Positions 11,841 through 22,237 of a DNA stretch of 64,000 bases are shown here, piece after piece. The first letter of the stretch is position 1. Each line of letters begins with the position of its first letter. Origin of the DNA: Coffea arabica (taxonomy: Eukaryota; Streptophyta; Magnoliopsida; Gentianales; Rubiaceae); contig NC_092330.1 of NCBI RefSeq assembly GCF_036785885.1, forward strand, positions 6,916,525 to 6,980,524, given 5' to 3'. Under the pieces are notes generated by a model. The model was not told the DNA's origin. It did not search any database and saw only the letters and a list, made by a program, of their open reading frames with translations. A program made the position numbers and the translations under genes.

Positions 11841-13544
11841 AATTAGTTGAAATTTTATGTTGAATTTTTTAAATCGTTAGCTTGAGTGACTTTAGTGATT
11901 GTTTTAATAAACATGGATGCAATTTCCATGAGGGACTAAATATTCTCTATTTGAATTTTATTGGAATGATTGACTTTTTACTTAATTTGAAAGTTTCACT
12001 TAATAACATGTTTGTGTGTTCTAACATTTGTTAGTCTAACAAAAATGCATTTGTTAATCTAAAAAAATAATCTAACAAAACGTATTTGTTTATCTAAGAA
12101 CAACTTTTACATAGCATTTCTATAATTTTGCTTTTTTTTCTCAACATCTTATCAAGTTATCATAAATGTTTCTATCAATAGCAACTCAGTGACTCCTTCT
12201 CGGTTTGCATGAGGAGGCAGATTTAATATACTATTTTACTTTCTTAATCTATAATCTTTATGTATTGTCTTACACAACTTTGAATGTGATAAATCATTTA
12301 TTTTTTTATCCTTAGTTGGGGTGAATTCTTAGTTTATGATGAAAAAAAAAAAGGATTCTACAACTGGGGCGATTTTTGGAAGTTGTTCTACAAATGGGGG
12401 TCTTCGCATTCCGGAAATGCGAGCTCACATGCGAGCTCAGTGAGGAATATAGTGAATATAGTGAATCAGTGAATGATATTAGTTCTTTTACCACTAATTT
12501 GGGTTGCAAATAATGTTTGGTCCTGTACAGTGGTTAATGCTCCGGCATTTCTTAAGCTTGGATTCTTTGAATTCTCATGGTCTTCATTTTTTTTTTTTCA
12601 ATTTCCAACTTCAGGTATTGACTACTCAAACCTGGATTTTTTTGGAATATTCTCGATTTTTCATTTCTTTCTCAGTTATTAGTACGTAGATTACTATAGC
12701 TGAACTCCTACAAATTTATGTGAATGGGTTGCCCATTTTTTAGAAAATTTTTATATTATTTCTTAAACACTATTGTCCAACCAAAATTTTACTTTTCCAA
12801 CATATTATCTCTCTATAGTATGTCACTCAAATACGACACCATTATTCTTAGATAAGGTTTCAGAATATACTAAATTTCAATTTAAACATAAGTCTTGTCG
12901 ATGCTTACATGTCTGGTCTTTCTATTTATTGCAGTAATAAGGGAGGTGTCCAAAATAAAGGAAAGGGAGGTGTCCAATGGTTCAAGGAATGGGAAGCTCG
13001 CATTTCGCGAATGCGAGCTCCACACAGAGCTCGCATTTCACGAATGCGAACACCCCTTTGCGGAATATCTCACCAAAATCATCCCTTTTGTAGAATTTTT
13101 TTAAAATTCATCACAAAATTGGAAATTTCTCTCCTTAGTTGTCCTGCTTTGCTACCATACAGTGATAAGGGAAAATCAAAAAATGCTAATTTGCATGGAT
13201 AAATGAAGGAGAATGTTCAAATAGAAGAAAAACAAAAAAAAAGTTTTTGAAGAGTAGAATATTATTTGATACTATTTACTGCACTTTTTATTTCTTTTCA
13301 AGTTTTTGAGTGTTATGGTATTGTTGAATGTTATTTTTTCCATTTTTGAATTATTATTCACTGAATTAGATTTTTACATTTATATTATAAGAATACTTTA
13401 TATTATGATGTGCACATAGTAATATACTTCAAAAAGGTTATAATAGAATATCCATTAAGTTTGTATTTCATATTGACATTTTTATAAAATTGACTAAATA
13501 GTTTATTATTTTTCGAAGATTCTCGTTCAACGAACTGGTACAAA
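11841..13544. other. AT-rich intergenic DNA with CpG-bearing palindromes
   Basis: No gene recognised. The notable content is a set of short GC-rich palindromes: TTCGCATTCCGGAAATGCGA near 12403, GCTCGCATTTCGCGAATGCG near 12993, and GAGCTCGCATTTCACGAATG near 13028. These stand out against the AT-rich background. Short plus-strand ORFs here (12473-12689, 12895-13202) have no recognisable protein features. Confidence 0.5.
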
Positions 13545-13705
13545 ACTAGTTTAGTTACAGATGTCGGATATGTCAGATAAGATTATTCTTCATCAACTAA
13601 GGATATGTTGGATAAAATTATTCTTCATCAACTAGTTTAGTTACAGATGTCGGATATGTCGGATAAGATTATTCTTCATCAACTAAGGTTATTCTTCATC
13701 AACTA
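13545..13705. repeat. Minisatellite upstream of NLR1 (86-bp period)
   Basis: The unit beginning ACTAGTTTAGTTACAGATGT is present at 13545 and again at 13631, a period of 86 bases. A smaller unit inside it (ATTATTCTTCATCAACTA) occurs four times, then once more as part of a related stretch at 13910-13956. A single version of the same motif (TTGGTTACAGTTGCCAGATA) lies about 255 bases upstream of the NLR2 ATG at 62047. The repeat is therefore an expansion of sequence shared by the two NLR upstream regions. Confidence 0.75.
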
Positions 13706-13849
13706 TTACAACCTTCTTTGATTGGTTATATCTGTCTTTTTTCTATAACCTAATCTACCCTAATTTAGGGGGAGGGAGAGAGGGACTCGATGTGAGTATA
13801 GATTCTATAAAAAATGACCAATTAAGACCGTTACATATTGTAACAATTT

Positions 13850-13906
13850 TTTGGGTGGAAAGTAAAGATCGAGCCCTTGACCTGACCACCAGGCCAAAGG
13901 CCTAGC
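13850..13906 (-). mobile_element. SINE-like tRNA-derived scrap
   Basis: On the minus strand the segment reads GGCCTGGTGGTCAGGTCAAG, which resembles the pol III A box of plant tRNA-derived SINEs, followed by a GGCTCGATC string. It is short and truncated, with no clear target site duplication, so this call is tentative. Confidence 0.35.
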
Positions 13907-13970
13907 GGCAGATTGGTTACAGCTGTCGGATAAAGTTATTCTTCATCAACTATTACGACCTTTTTTTTTA

Positions 13971-14443
13971 GGGTAAATTACATTTTACCCCCCTGTGGTT
14001 TACTCTTTTTTTTACATAACCCCACTATGGTTTCAAAAGCTATACATAACCCTCTCATGGTTTGGATTAAAGTGTCAAAGTAACGGAAATAGTCACTCGT
14101 AACGGAACTTCTAAAAATGTCGAAATTACCCTTATAAATACATGACACATTAACCCCCTATGATTTTTATATTTTACCATATAACCCCCTTATGGTTTAA
14201 TACTTTACCATATGACCCCCTTATGATTTTCAAAATATACACATAACCCCCCTTGGTTAATACATAAATTTCAACCTTACATAAGGGTATTTTTGACATT
14301 TTAGGTGACGCCGTTACGAGTGACTACTTCCGTTACTTTGACACTTTAATCCAAACCATAAGGGGGTTATGTATAGCTTTTGAAACCATAGGGGGGTTAT
14401 GTGAAAAACGCTAAACCACAGGGGGGTAAAGTGAAATTTGCCC
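13971..14443. mobile_element. Fold-back MITE (MULE-like), 9-bp TSD, upstream of NLR1
   Basis: Termini are inverted (GGGTAAATTACATTTTACCC at the left; the complement of GGGCAAATTTCACTTTACCC at the right). The two halves are complementary over most of their length, for example AAAGTGTCAAAGTAACGG near 14070 against CCGTTACTTTGACACTTT near 14330. The element could fold into one long hairpin. It is flanked by a 9-base repeat TTTTTTTTA (13962-13970 and 14444-14452). Three relatives in this window (40939, 54518, 60577) share the termini. The corresponding place upstream of NLR2 lacks it. It ends 214 bases before the NLR1 ATG. Confidence 0.85.
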
Positions 14444-14499
14444 TTTTTTTTATGATGTAGCTGCTGATGTAAACGGATCAATGCAGATTGCTTTAGCAC

Positions 14500-14513
14500 T
14501 CAAAAAATATCTA
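14500..14513 (+). promoter_or_regulatory. Conserved TATA-like box of NLR1 upstream region
   Basis: CTCAAAAAATATCT at 14500-14513 has a close match (CTCAAAAAAATATCT) upstream of NLR2, at nearly the same distance from the ATG (about 155 bases). It sits ahead of a pyrimidine-rich stretch that looks like a 5' leader. The conservation between paralogs supports a core promoter role, but this is inference. Confidence 0.35.
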
Positions 14514-14657
14514 AAATCTATCAATCATTCAACAATTCCATTACTTCCCAAGTCTCCCCTGTTTCTTCTTCATCTCCTCCTTTTTTTCTAATTTTTGCCC
14601 CCACCACGTTTCAGCTGACTGTTAATTTTGCTAGTTTTACTTCAGGATATTCTTTCC

Positions 14658-17600
14658 ATGGAGTACGTTCAATATCAATTTGAGATCATTGATGTTGTTT
14701 ATTCTCTCTTGGAGGACCTGCAAGGATGGCTAGATTTGTTATGGTTTTATCATAGAGGTACAACAGATCATTCTGATCCAATCCAGATCCTTGAAGTGGA
14801 ATTGAAGCTGTTGAGATTGTTTCTTACATATATTGCAAATTGGAGCGATGCTAATGAGCTGTGCAGTGTTGATCAGGAGCTGGCATCTCTAATCCTGGAC
14901 CTAGAAGTTGTATTCAAAGAGACAAGAGCTTATTACAAAGTTGCTGCTGAGAATCCAGGTAGTGAAACAAATAAGGATTATCCAAAATCTGCAATTTCTG
15001 AGTTGCAAAATAAGCTTAAAGTCATGAGGCCTCAAGTTAGAGCAGCTTATGAATATATTGCATCCAACAGTTCATTTCCATCCTCCCATCCCCTTAGCAA
15101 TTGGGATAAGTGGACAAACTTTATTGAATATCTATGCAATGTTGTGTGGCAGCAATGCGAATTGCTAAGCCATTTCTCCTTGTATTTACATATCATGCAT
15201 AACATGCTAAGACATCTCCACTGGTTCATCTCTGAAATGGATTGTCGGTATTTTGACAGAGGAAGATATCTCTTTAGTCATTTTGGAGCTGTACTTGTCT
15301 CTGCAGCACATTTTTGTTATTTGTGCTGGATTCATCTAATGGATGAAGACAAGAATCAGGAGTTGATCATTATGCTTGCTGGTCTACTAAAAGCGCTCAA
15401 GCCTAATACTCTGCAAGTTACAAAGCTGTGCCTCGAACTAATAGCCTTCTGCTACTCGGGATCATATGATTATCGGTTAACAACATTTGTTGAATTTCTC
15501 ATTCCTGAGAGGAAATTTGGGCTCGAAGTCTGCAAAAGGCTCGAAGGCCTGATAAAATTTTACACAGAAGCATCAGATTTGAAAGACAAGGATGATGAGA
15601 CAAAGCTGCTTTTAATGGAGATTACAGCAGCGATTAGCGAGCTTGGATCTTTTGGTTACTCATTTTATGCAAGAAAGGGAAGAAGTCACCTTAATCCTTC
15701 ATTATTTAGGTGGCTTGAAAAGATAGAGCTTCTCAAGGCAGATTTATTCCTGATCAAGCTTCTACAGCACAGGATCAGTTTGAAATTTCTTGAGGCTGAA
15801 ATTGATTCTTTCCAAAATGAACTGATATATTTGCAGAGTTATCATAGAGATGCATCTGAAGGGGAAAGTAAAGCTCCTACGCTGATCTGGTTGCAAATTA
15901 TCCCTATAGCTAGGGAGGCTGGCTCTATTTATCGATCACTTTATGCCATGTTAGACGACCTACGTCGCTTGGAGGACACTCCATATCCCCCGTACTTATT
16001 CCCGTGGAGATTCAGTAACACAACTCAACAAAAGTTCAGAAATAAGCTATTAAAGTTGCTAGAGAAGAATAAACTTTTGAAGGCCGAGATAGTTTTGGAA
16101 GAAATTATGTATGGACACCCCAGTCTGATAGTCAATGTGAAGGACCAAATGGAAAGCCTTGATCAGGGGGTGATAGTCCTTAGAACCTATTTGATCGGTC
16201 CACTAAACGAGAATGAGAAATTGATTTTGACACATGCAGAGTCAGTAGCAAGGGATGCAGCTCGTTTTTGTTACTCTCTTCTTGGAAGTGAAATTACAGT
16301 AGACATGGTGAGGCAATTTAGAAATTGGCTTCCTGAGCTAGTGGAAAAGATGAAGCTTGTCAATGCAGAGATCAAAGAGAGTTATAAAACTATTCGAAGT
16401 TCAACAAAATCTCATTTGTCCAAGGTAGAAGGATTTGGCTTCATTGATTTTCTTCTAGGGGATATGAAGGGGCTGCTGAACTCTGAAGCTGATTCTCTTG
16501 TTCTAGTGAAACATCAAATTCATATTGTTCATGGAGAGATAAAGTTCTTCAAATCATTCCTCAGGAGTATTGAAGAGCAGTTCAATGAGCATCAGGACTT
16601 GAAGAGTCTTGTGTTGTGCATTGTACATGTGATACTTGAGGCTGAATATCTCATTGAGTCTTTTCGGCTTGGAGATTGCTTGCGATGGTTTCATCCACTA
16701 TGGCTTTCTGATCTCGTAGAAGATCTCAGCCTTATTAAGGTTCAGGCAACAGAAATCTATAAGAATGCACATAGGGTTAGCACCCATGATTTACCCAGGT
16801 CTCCAATGAAGGACATAGCACCAGCCAAGATTCCCCAGATTGATGAAGTTGTAGTTGGTCTTGCTGATCAGAAAAGATTGATCATTGATAGACTTATAGC
16901 AGGATCATCACAGTTAGATGTTGTCTCAATTATTGGCATGGCAGGACTCGGCAAGACGACTCTAGCCTGGAAGGTGTACAATGATCCTTCGGTTACCTAT
17001 CACTTCCACATTCGAGCATGGTGTTGTATCTCCCAAGCATATCATAAGGGGGAATTGCTTCTTCAGATTTTAGGTGACATCATGGAAATTACGGAAGAGA
17101 TTCTTGAAATGAGTAATGAAGATTTAGAGCTGAAGTTGTACAGATGCCTAAAGGGGAAAAGGTACCTCATTGTTATGGACGATATCTGGAGCATTGAGGC
17201 ATGGTATGATTTCAAAAGATCATTTCCAAATGACAACAATGGAAGCAGAGTACTGATCACCAGTCGTCACTTTGATGTGGCTGAGAAAATCAAAGCATAT
17301 AGTAGTCCTCATCTCCTTCGGCCACTCTCTGATGACGAAAGCTGGAAGTTGTTACAAAAGAAGTTATATGACACAAAAGAGTGCCCTGATGAACTCTTGG
17401 AAGTTGGAAAGCAAATAGCCATAAGTTGCAAAGGACTCCCTCTTGCAGTTGTTGCAATAGCTGGTCTCCTTAAAAGAAGTAACATGACACCGGACAAGTG
17501 GAAACAAGTTTCAGAAAGTATGTGCTCAAGGATTGCCGATGATCCTGAAACGAGGTGCATGGACATCTTAGAGCTAAGCTACAATTATTTGCCCAACTAT

Positions 17601-19052
17601 TTGAAACCTTGTTTTCTTTATATTGCAGTGTTTTTGAAGGATAAAGACATTCCAGTCAGAAAGTTGGCATGGTTATGGAGAGCGGAAGGATTCATAACAG
17701 ATAATAGGGTAGAAAGTGTAGAAGATACTGCGGAGAGATACTTGAGGGATCTGATTGGAAGAAGCCTAGTAATGCCTTCCAAGAGAAGATCAAATGGAGG
17801 AGTGAAAACATGTCAGTCACAAGAAGAAAACTTTTTGCAGTTCCAAAATGGATATGATGAACTTTTTGATTCTTCTCATGAGGACATTGATTATGGTGTT
17901 GATCCCAATCACATTTATCCCAAAACCTCTATCAAATACCAAAAAAGTCGGCTGTCCATTTGTTCCAAGAGAAATCATTTTATCATGTCAAGACCTTATG
18001 GGCCATATGTCCACTCTCTACTGTACTCTGCCACCAGTGATTCGTATCCAAGATGTCCCTATGACATCTCCTTCATTTTTGACAACTTTAAACTCCTTGG
18101 AGTGCTGGATTTGGAATGCATCAATATGGGGAATTCTTTCCCCACTGGAGTACTAGTGTTGGCTGGTCTGAGATTTTTAGCTCTTTGTGGCGATGTAGAT
18201 AGTATTCCAGATTCAATATCGCATCTCAGGGATCTTGAGACTTTGATTGTCAAGGGATTAAAAGGTAAAGTTCTACTACCTTATACTCTTTGGAGTATGG
18301 AAAATTTGAGACATCTCCATGTCAATAATTATGCTGCCATCACCTTGGAAGATGATGAGAGCATAATTATTTCCCAAGTAATTAATCTGGTCAGTTTTTC
18401 CTCTCCGTATCTCCTTTGTTGTGAAGGTACAGAAAATATCATGAGGAGGTTGCTCAAACTTCAAAAACTGAGATGTCTGTTTTCTGAATTACGTGATGAT
18501 ACTGGGAAGTGCAATCAGTTTCCAATACTGAATTTTCTGACAGAGCTTGATTCCCTCAATATACTTTACTCGGGCAGGATTGCTCCTCCTTGTAAATTTG
18601 ACTTGCCATTGAATCTCAGGAAGTTAACTCTGTCAAAATTTCGCCTGCCATGGAATTGTATTTCAGAGATTGGGAGATTACCTAACCTTGAGGTTCTCAA
18701 ATTGCTCAGTAAAGCTTTTGAGGGGAAAGTGTGGGAAATGAAAGAAGGTGAATTCCTCAAACTGAAATTTTTGAAGCTTGACACTCTAAGTATTGCTGAA
18801 TGGAAATCCTCTAGTGATCACTTGCCACAACTTCAACACCTAATTTTGCGAAATTGCAGACAGCTCAAGGAGGTCCCCTCTGGTTTTGGGGACAGCTCAA
18901 GTCTCGAGATGATTGAGGTACAACTCTGCACGCGCTCTGTTGAAGAGTCTGTGAGACTGCTTCAGAAGGAACAACATGAAATGGGGAATGAGCTGAAGGT
19001 CCTTGTTGATCGGTCAGACATGGATTTCAATCATCTTCCTAATTTCTGGTAG
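14658..19052 (+). CDS. NLR1: R1/Solanaceae-domain CC-NB-LRR resistance protein lacking the MHD motif
   Basis: Single-exon ORF of 1,464 codons. The frame opens at a TTG at 14628, but the first ATG (14658, TCCATGG) matches the ATG of NLR2 and is chosen. Residues 1 to about 730 form the extended N-terminal region of late blight R1-like proteins, built of helical units with repeats such as ARDAARFCYSLL. The NB-ARC domain follows: P-loop GMAGLGKTT (760-768), kinase-2 YLIVMDDIW (about 836-844), RNBS-B GSRVLITSR, GLPL CKGLPLAVVAIAG (about 923-935) and RNBS-D CFLYIAVFLKD. An LRR region of irregular repeats covers about 1140-1455. Such proteins are cytoplasmic immune receptors that sense pathogen effectors and switch by ADP/ATP exchange. 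The oddity is at residues 1052-1055, where the frame runs from VKTC into QEENF. The segment that carries the MHD motif in relatives is absent without loss of frame. It may be a non-functional, auto-active or helper-dependent receptor. Confidence 0.92.
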   Translation: MEYVQYQFEIIDVVYSLLEDLQGWLDLLWFYHRGTTDHSDPIQILEVELKLLRLFLTYIANWSDANELCSVDQELASLILDLEVVFKETRAYYKVAAENPGSETNKDYPKSAISELQNKLKVMRPQVRAAYEYIASNSSFPSSHPLSNWDKWTNFIEYLCNVVWQQCELLSHFSLYLHIMHNMLRHLHWFISEMDCRYFDRGRYLFSHFGAVLVSAAHFCYLCWIHLMDEDKNQELIIMLAGLLKALKPNTLQVTKLCLELIAFCYSGSYDYRLTTFVEFLIPERKFGLEVCKRLEGLIKFYTEASDLKDKDDETKLLLMEITAAISELGSFGYSFYARKGRSHLNPSLFRWLEKIELLKADLFLIKLLQHRISLKFLEAEIDSFQNELIYLQSYHRDASEGESKAPTLIWLQIIPIAREAGSIYRSLYAMLDDLRRLEDTPYPPYLFPWRFSNTTQQKFRNKLLKLLEKNKLLKAEIVLEEIMYGHPSLIVNVKDQMESLDQGVIVLRTYLIGPLNENEKLILTHAESVARDAARFCYSLLGSEITVDMVRQFRNWLPELVEKMKLVNAEIKESYKTIRSSTKSHLSKVEGFGFIDFLLGDMKGLLNSEADSLVLVKHQIHIVHGEIKFFKSFLRSIEEQFNEHQDLKSLVLCIVHVILEAEYLIESFRLGDCLRWFHPLWLSDLVEDLSLIKVQATEIYKNAHRVSTHDLPRSPMKDIAPAKIPQIDEVVVGLADQKRLIIDRLIAGSSQLDVVSIIGMAGLGKTTLAWKVYNDPSVTYHFHIRAWCCISQAYHKGELLLQILGDIMEITEEILEMSNEDLELKLYRCLKGKRYLIVMDDIWSIEAWYDFKRSFPNDNNGSRVLITSRHFDVAEKIKAYSSPHLLRPLSDDESWKLLQKKLYDTKECPDELLEVGKQIAISCKGLPLAVVAIAGLLKRSNMTPDKWKQVSESMCSRIADDPETRCMDILELSYNYLPNYLKPCFLYIAVFLKDKDIPVRKLAWLWRAEGFITDNRVESVEDTAERYLRDLIGRSLVMPSKRRSNGGVKTCQSQEENFLQFQNGYDELFDSSHEDIDYGVDPNHIYPKTSIKYQKSRLSICSKRNHFIMSRPYGPYVHSLLYSATSDSYPRCPYDISFIFDNFKLLGVLDLECINMGNSFPTGVLVLAGLRFLALCGDVDSIPDSISHLRDLETLIVKGLKGKVLLPYTLWSMENLRHLHVNNYAAITLEDDESIIISQVINLVSFSSPYLLCCEGTENIMRRLLKLQKLRCLFSELRDDTGKCNQFPILNFLTELDSLNILYSGRIAPPCKFDLPLNLRKLTLSKFRLPWNCISEIGRLPNLEVLKLLSKAFEGKVWEMKEGEFLKLKFLKLDTLSIAEWKSSSDHLPQLQHLILRNCRQLKEVPSGFGDSSSLEMIEVQLCTRSVEESVRLLQKEQHEMGNELKVLVDRSDMDFNHLPNFW

Positions 19053-20241
19053 AACTTTACTCTGTTATTCTTTTTGCAGCTGAGTAAATCTGAGACTTTT
19101 TGTTACAAGTCGTTATGTGCCACGTTTTGTATACTTACTTGATTATCAAGTTACTGGATCCTCTACCATTTTGAGACTTCAACTCCCCACTAAAATCATA
19201 ATCATTTAGCTCTTGAATTATCACTTCATAGGCTGAAGTCTTGAAGTTATGCTTTTTCTGTTTAATTCTGCTTTCATACAAATACAGATTGTAAGAGATT
19301 TTGATCCGGTTAATTATTGGTCAACTTTTTGTATGAGCTCTTAAAAAGAATTAATGTGACCAAAAGAGAAGAACTGCACTAAATCCAATAAAGATAGATT
19401 GAAAACTTTTATTCTAACTAAATATTTTTCAGTTGCCAAAATTTGGTACTTTTGGCCACAACTTGGACATTTTTAGCAAAGCTAATATGCCAATATCTGT
19501 TTCAGTTGGCTGTGTGGAAAAGAGAAGTAAACCTCTCGAGGTGAAGATAAAGGAATTCTCAGCAGATGTTGGAAAAAGGGAATCTGGAAGATCTTACATC
19601 ACTGACTTCTGCTTAGACGTGCAAAAGTCTCAATCCCAAAGGTTTTTCCTCACATTTGGGCAGCTAAATGCGCTTGTAGGGATGATTTTTCTTGCCACTA
19701 ATAGCATGGTTAGTGTTGAAGATTTGGCTTTCATAGTCAATTCTTTAGTATACATCCATTTTTTACCAAAAGTTGCCTTTCCAACTTTTTCCCCTCAACC
19801 CAATCTCAGAATCTTTTGGGAAAACACAGGCTTCAAAGTCTCTATGTGATATCTTCTGGAATAATCAGTTTAGTTCTCCCACCAGAATATATGCTTCAAG
19901 GTATGTTTCGAGGATACAAAGGGGTATCAGGGACTCAGGGCAGCTGCAACAAGTCTTTCGTCTTGCTGGTCAGATTTTCATGGACGGAGTGGCTTTCCAT
20001 GCCAGTTTTTGTATTCGTGCCTGTTTTCTGCAATTCAAGGAGGATCTTTACTGGAATTGGAAGAGCTCTTGCTGCCATTAATATGGCCTTTTTTTGCTTC
20101 AATTGTTTGGGGTTGTATTGCCTGTTTTCCTCCTAAGGGTCTTCAAGATATATTATTCATCTGGGAATAACACTTATTATGTTATGGTGGAAAGTTGGGA
20201 GATTTGCATTAGTGCATTGTTTGTATGCATTGTTTGTTGAA
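19053..20241. other. Region downstream of NLR1, no gene recognised
   Basis: Contains the probable NLR1 3' UTR, then unique sequence. Overlapping plus-strand ORFs at 19433-20136 have no recognisable domain and use several frames, so I do not call them genes. Confidence 0.5.
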
Positions 20242-21803
20242 AAGGGAAAAATTGTAATTTTAACCCCCAATGTATTACTTATGCACGGAATTGGTCCTCA
20301 ATCTATTTTGAAAAATAAATCCAGCCTTCCATTTATGCAAAATAGTTGACAATTGACAAAATCCTTCCAATTGAGTAATGGAATGCGGGCGCGTGCACTC
20401 GCTTTACTAGAATGTGCAAGTGGTTTCAATGTTTGTAACTCAAGAAACTATTAAAAAAATCAAAATCTATCCTCTCAATTTCTCTTCTTTTCGAATTAAT
20501 CTCCAGGCTTTATGGATGATTTCATCGTCTATGCAGGCTGGAGAGAACCCGGTCAATAACTCTCCATTTCACCTGAAGATGGCTTAAATTAAGACAGCAT
20601 AATTAGTAATTTTAGGTTTCTGAATATTGGCAATTAGGAAATCCTCCTACACAAACAAAACCAACATGAAAAGTAAATAATATCCAAGAAAGATCATAAT
20701 CATATATTAGTGATAAGAAATCTACTTTGACAATTCAAACTTGGAGGAAATTTCATGAGAATTCTTTAGTTTTGGCAATTTGCTGCAAAATCAGATTTGA
20801 TTTTCTCAAACACATTGTGATTCTATGAAAAGCTAAACATACGTCTCCCAGGATGCATTCTCTCACAAAAAGTAACATAAGACAACAGCAAGGAGCATGG
20901 TCATAACTCCTGCTTCCGTTAAGATGAAAAGCTAACACCAATCAGGTGACGCACACGCTCAAGAAACCGAAGCTACCTGTGAAGTTTAGAATTCTTTTTC
21001 ATAATCTTAATTAAATAGACAAACTAACAAAAAATTTTGTCAAATAAAAATCAAAATCCAAATATAACTTTGCCTTTGGGAAACATCATTAGACTCACAA
21101 ACTTTGAAGGATGAACAAAAGTACCAGTTTCCCTCTCAAACAAATCTTTGTAGCCATAAATAAAAAGGAAGTATATCACATATGGAGACCTAAATTCCGG
21201 GCTCAAAAAAAATGGAAAAAATACCTCAGATCCCTTCCCCTCCTATGTAGTACTCAAGCTACATCCCGCTTCAAACCTAAAACAAAAAGGAACAAAAACA
21301 ACTAATCAGATCCAAGACTATAAAAAGGAAGACTGGGGAAAAAGGTAAAGAATGTATGGATTTACATGAGCAAAGGAACTAAGGAAGTCTGAGTCTTTTT
21401 ATAAGGGAAAAAAGAAAAGGAAAAAGACAGAGGGAAGAGAGAGGGGATACCTGGAGAGGATGAGAGTAGAGGAAGGAGGCAGAAGTCTTTGGAGAGAGCA
21501 CGACAATAGTCTCTGACTTTGTGTAACCGTAGCAATTTTTCAGTTTCGAATAATTTGAGTGAGATCCAAAAGGGGAATCACGTGCATTTTGTGAGAGTTA
21601 AAAAATTTTTGAAAAAAAATGCTCCTAGATCCTGGCAAGTGACTGCATGCATCAGGATTCCGTTACACAATTCGATAAATTCGTCAATTTTTTACTTTTG
21701 CTCAAAATTGAATAGATTGACGACCAGATTTGCAATTCAAAATAAAATGGAGACTTGTTCTGCGCATGAGTGATAGATTAGGGACTAAAATTATAGTTTT
21801 CCC
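20242..21803. mobile_element. Candidate long-TIR (Mutator-like) element
   Basis: The left end, GGGAAAAATTGTAATTTTAA, pairs with the right end near 21803 (the complement reads GGGAAAACTATAATTTTAGT). The similarity continues about 70 bases inward on both sides (CTTATGCACGGA against CTCATGCGCAGA). No convincing target site duplication was seen; instead the flanks themselves are inverted (TTGTTTGTT / AACAAACAA). The interior on the minus strand looks gene-derived: a CT-rich leader-like stretch near 21490-21430 with a CCAG/GTATCC donor-like site, and a CACAG/GTAGC acceptor-like site near 20975. No transposase ORF is present, so it is at best non-autonomous. Confidence 0.5.
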
Positions 21804-22237
21804 AACAAACAATCTATAATCTTCTTTGGACAGTGAAGCATACCAAGTACGAACTCCTTTTCCTACCTTCATCACCAGATTCGACCTCTCTTATAATAAA
21901 TTCTCCATTTTATGTATAAGATTTGCCTTTTTAGGCTTTTTTTAGAAGGAAAAAGTTTACACTTATATACTATATAATTAATTGCACAAATTTGTAATCA
22001 AATAACAGTTGTATGTGAAAGTTGCCGACCTTGTGATCAGATTGTGTTGTTAGATTTGGAGTGGCAGTTTGTCATACCTTCTTTGACTGTGTGCATCTTT
22101 CATTGTATTGCTTCTGTTGTTTATTGGTTAATGAACAGTATGAACGACTACAAATAAAGAGAGATTCTTTTGTGTTAGGCCCTCTTTTTTTGAACCATTA
22201 TAAAAGTTTCCTTCTGTGAAGTTCAAGATGTGCTTTT

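Noticed and set aside
14628..14657. Extra 10 codons at the NLR1 start (TTG start)
   Set aside because: TTG is not a normal plant start. The first ATG at 14658 has the same context and protein start as NLR2.
19433..20136. Overlapping plus-strand ORFs downstream of NLR1
   Set aside because: No domain, several frames, no conserved neighbour; likely chance ORFs in the 3' region.
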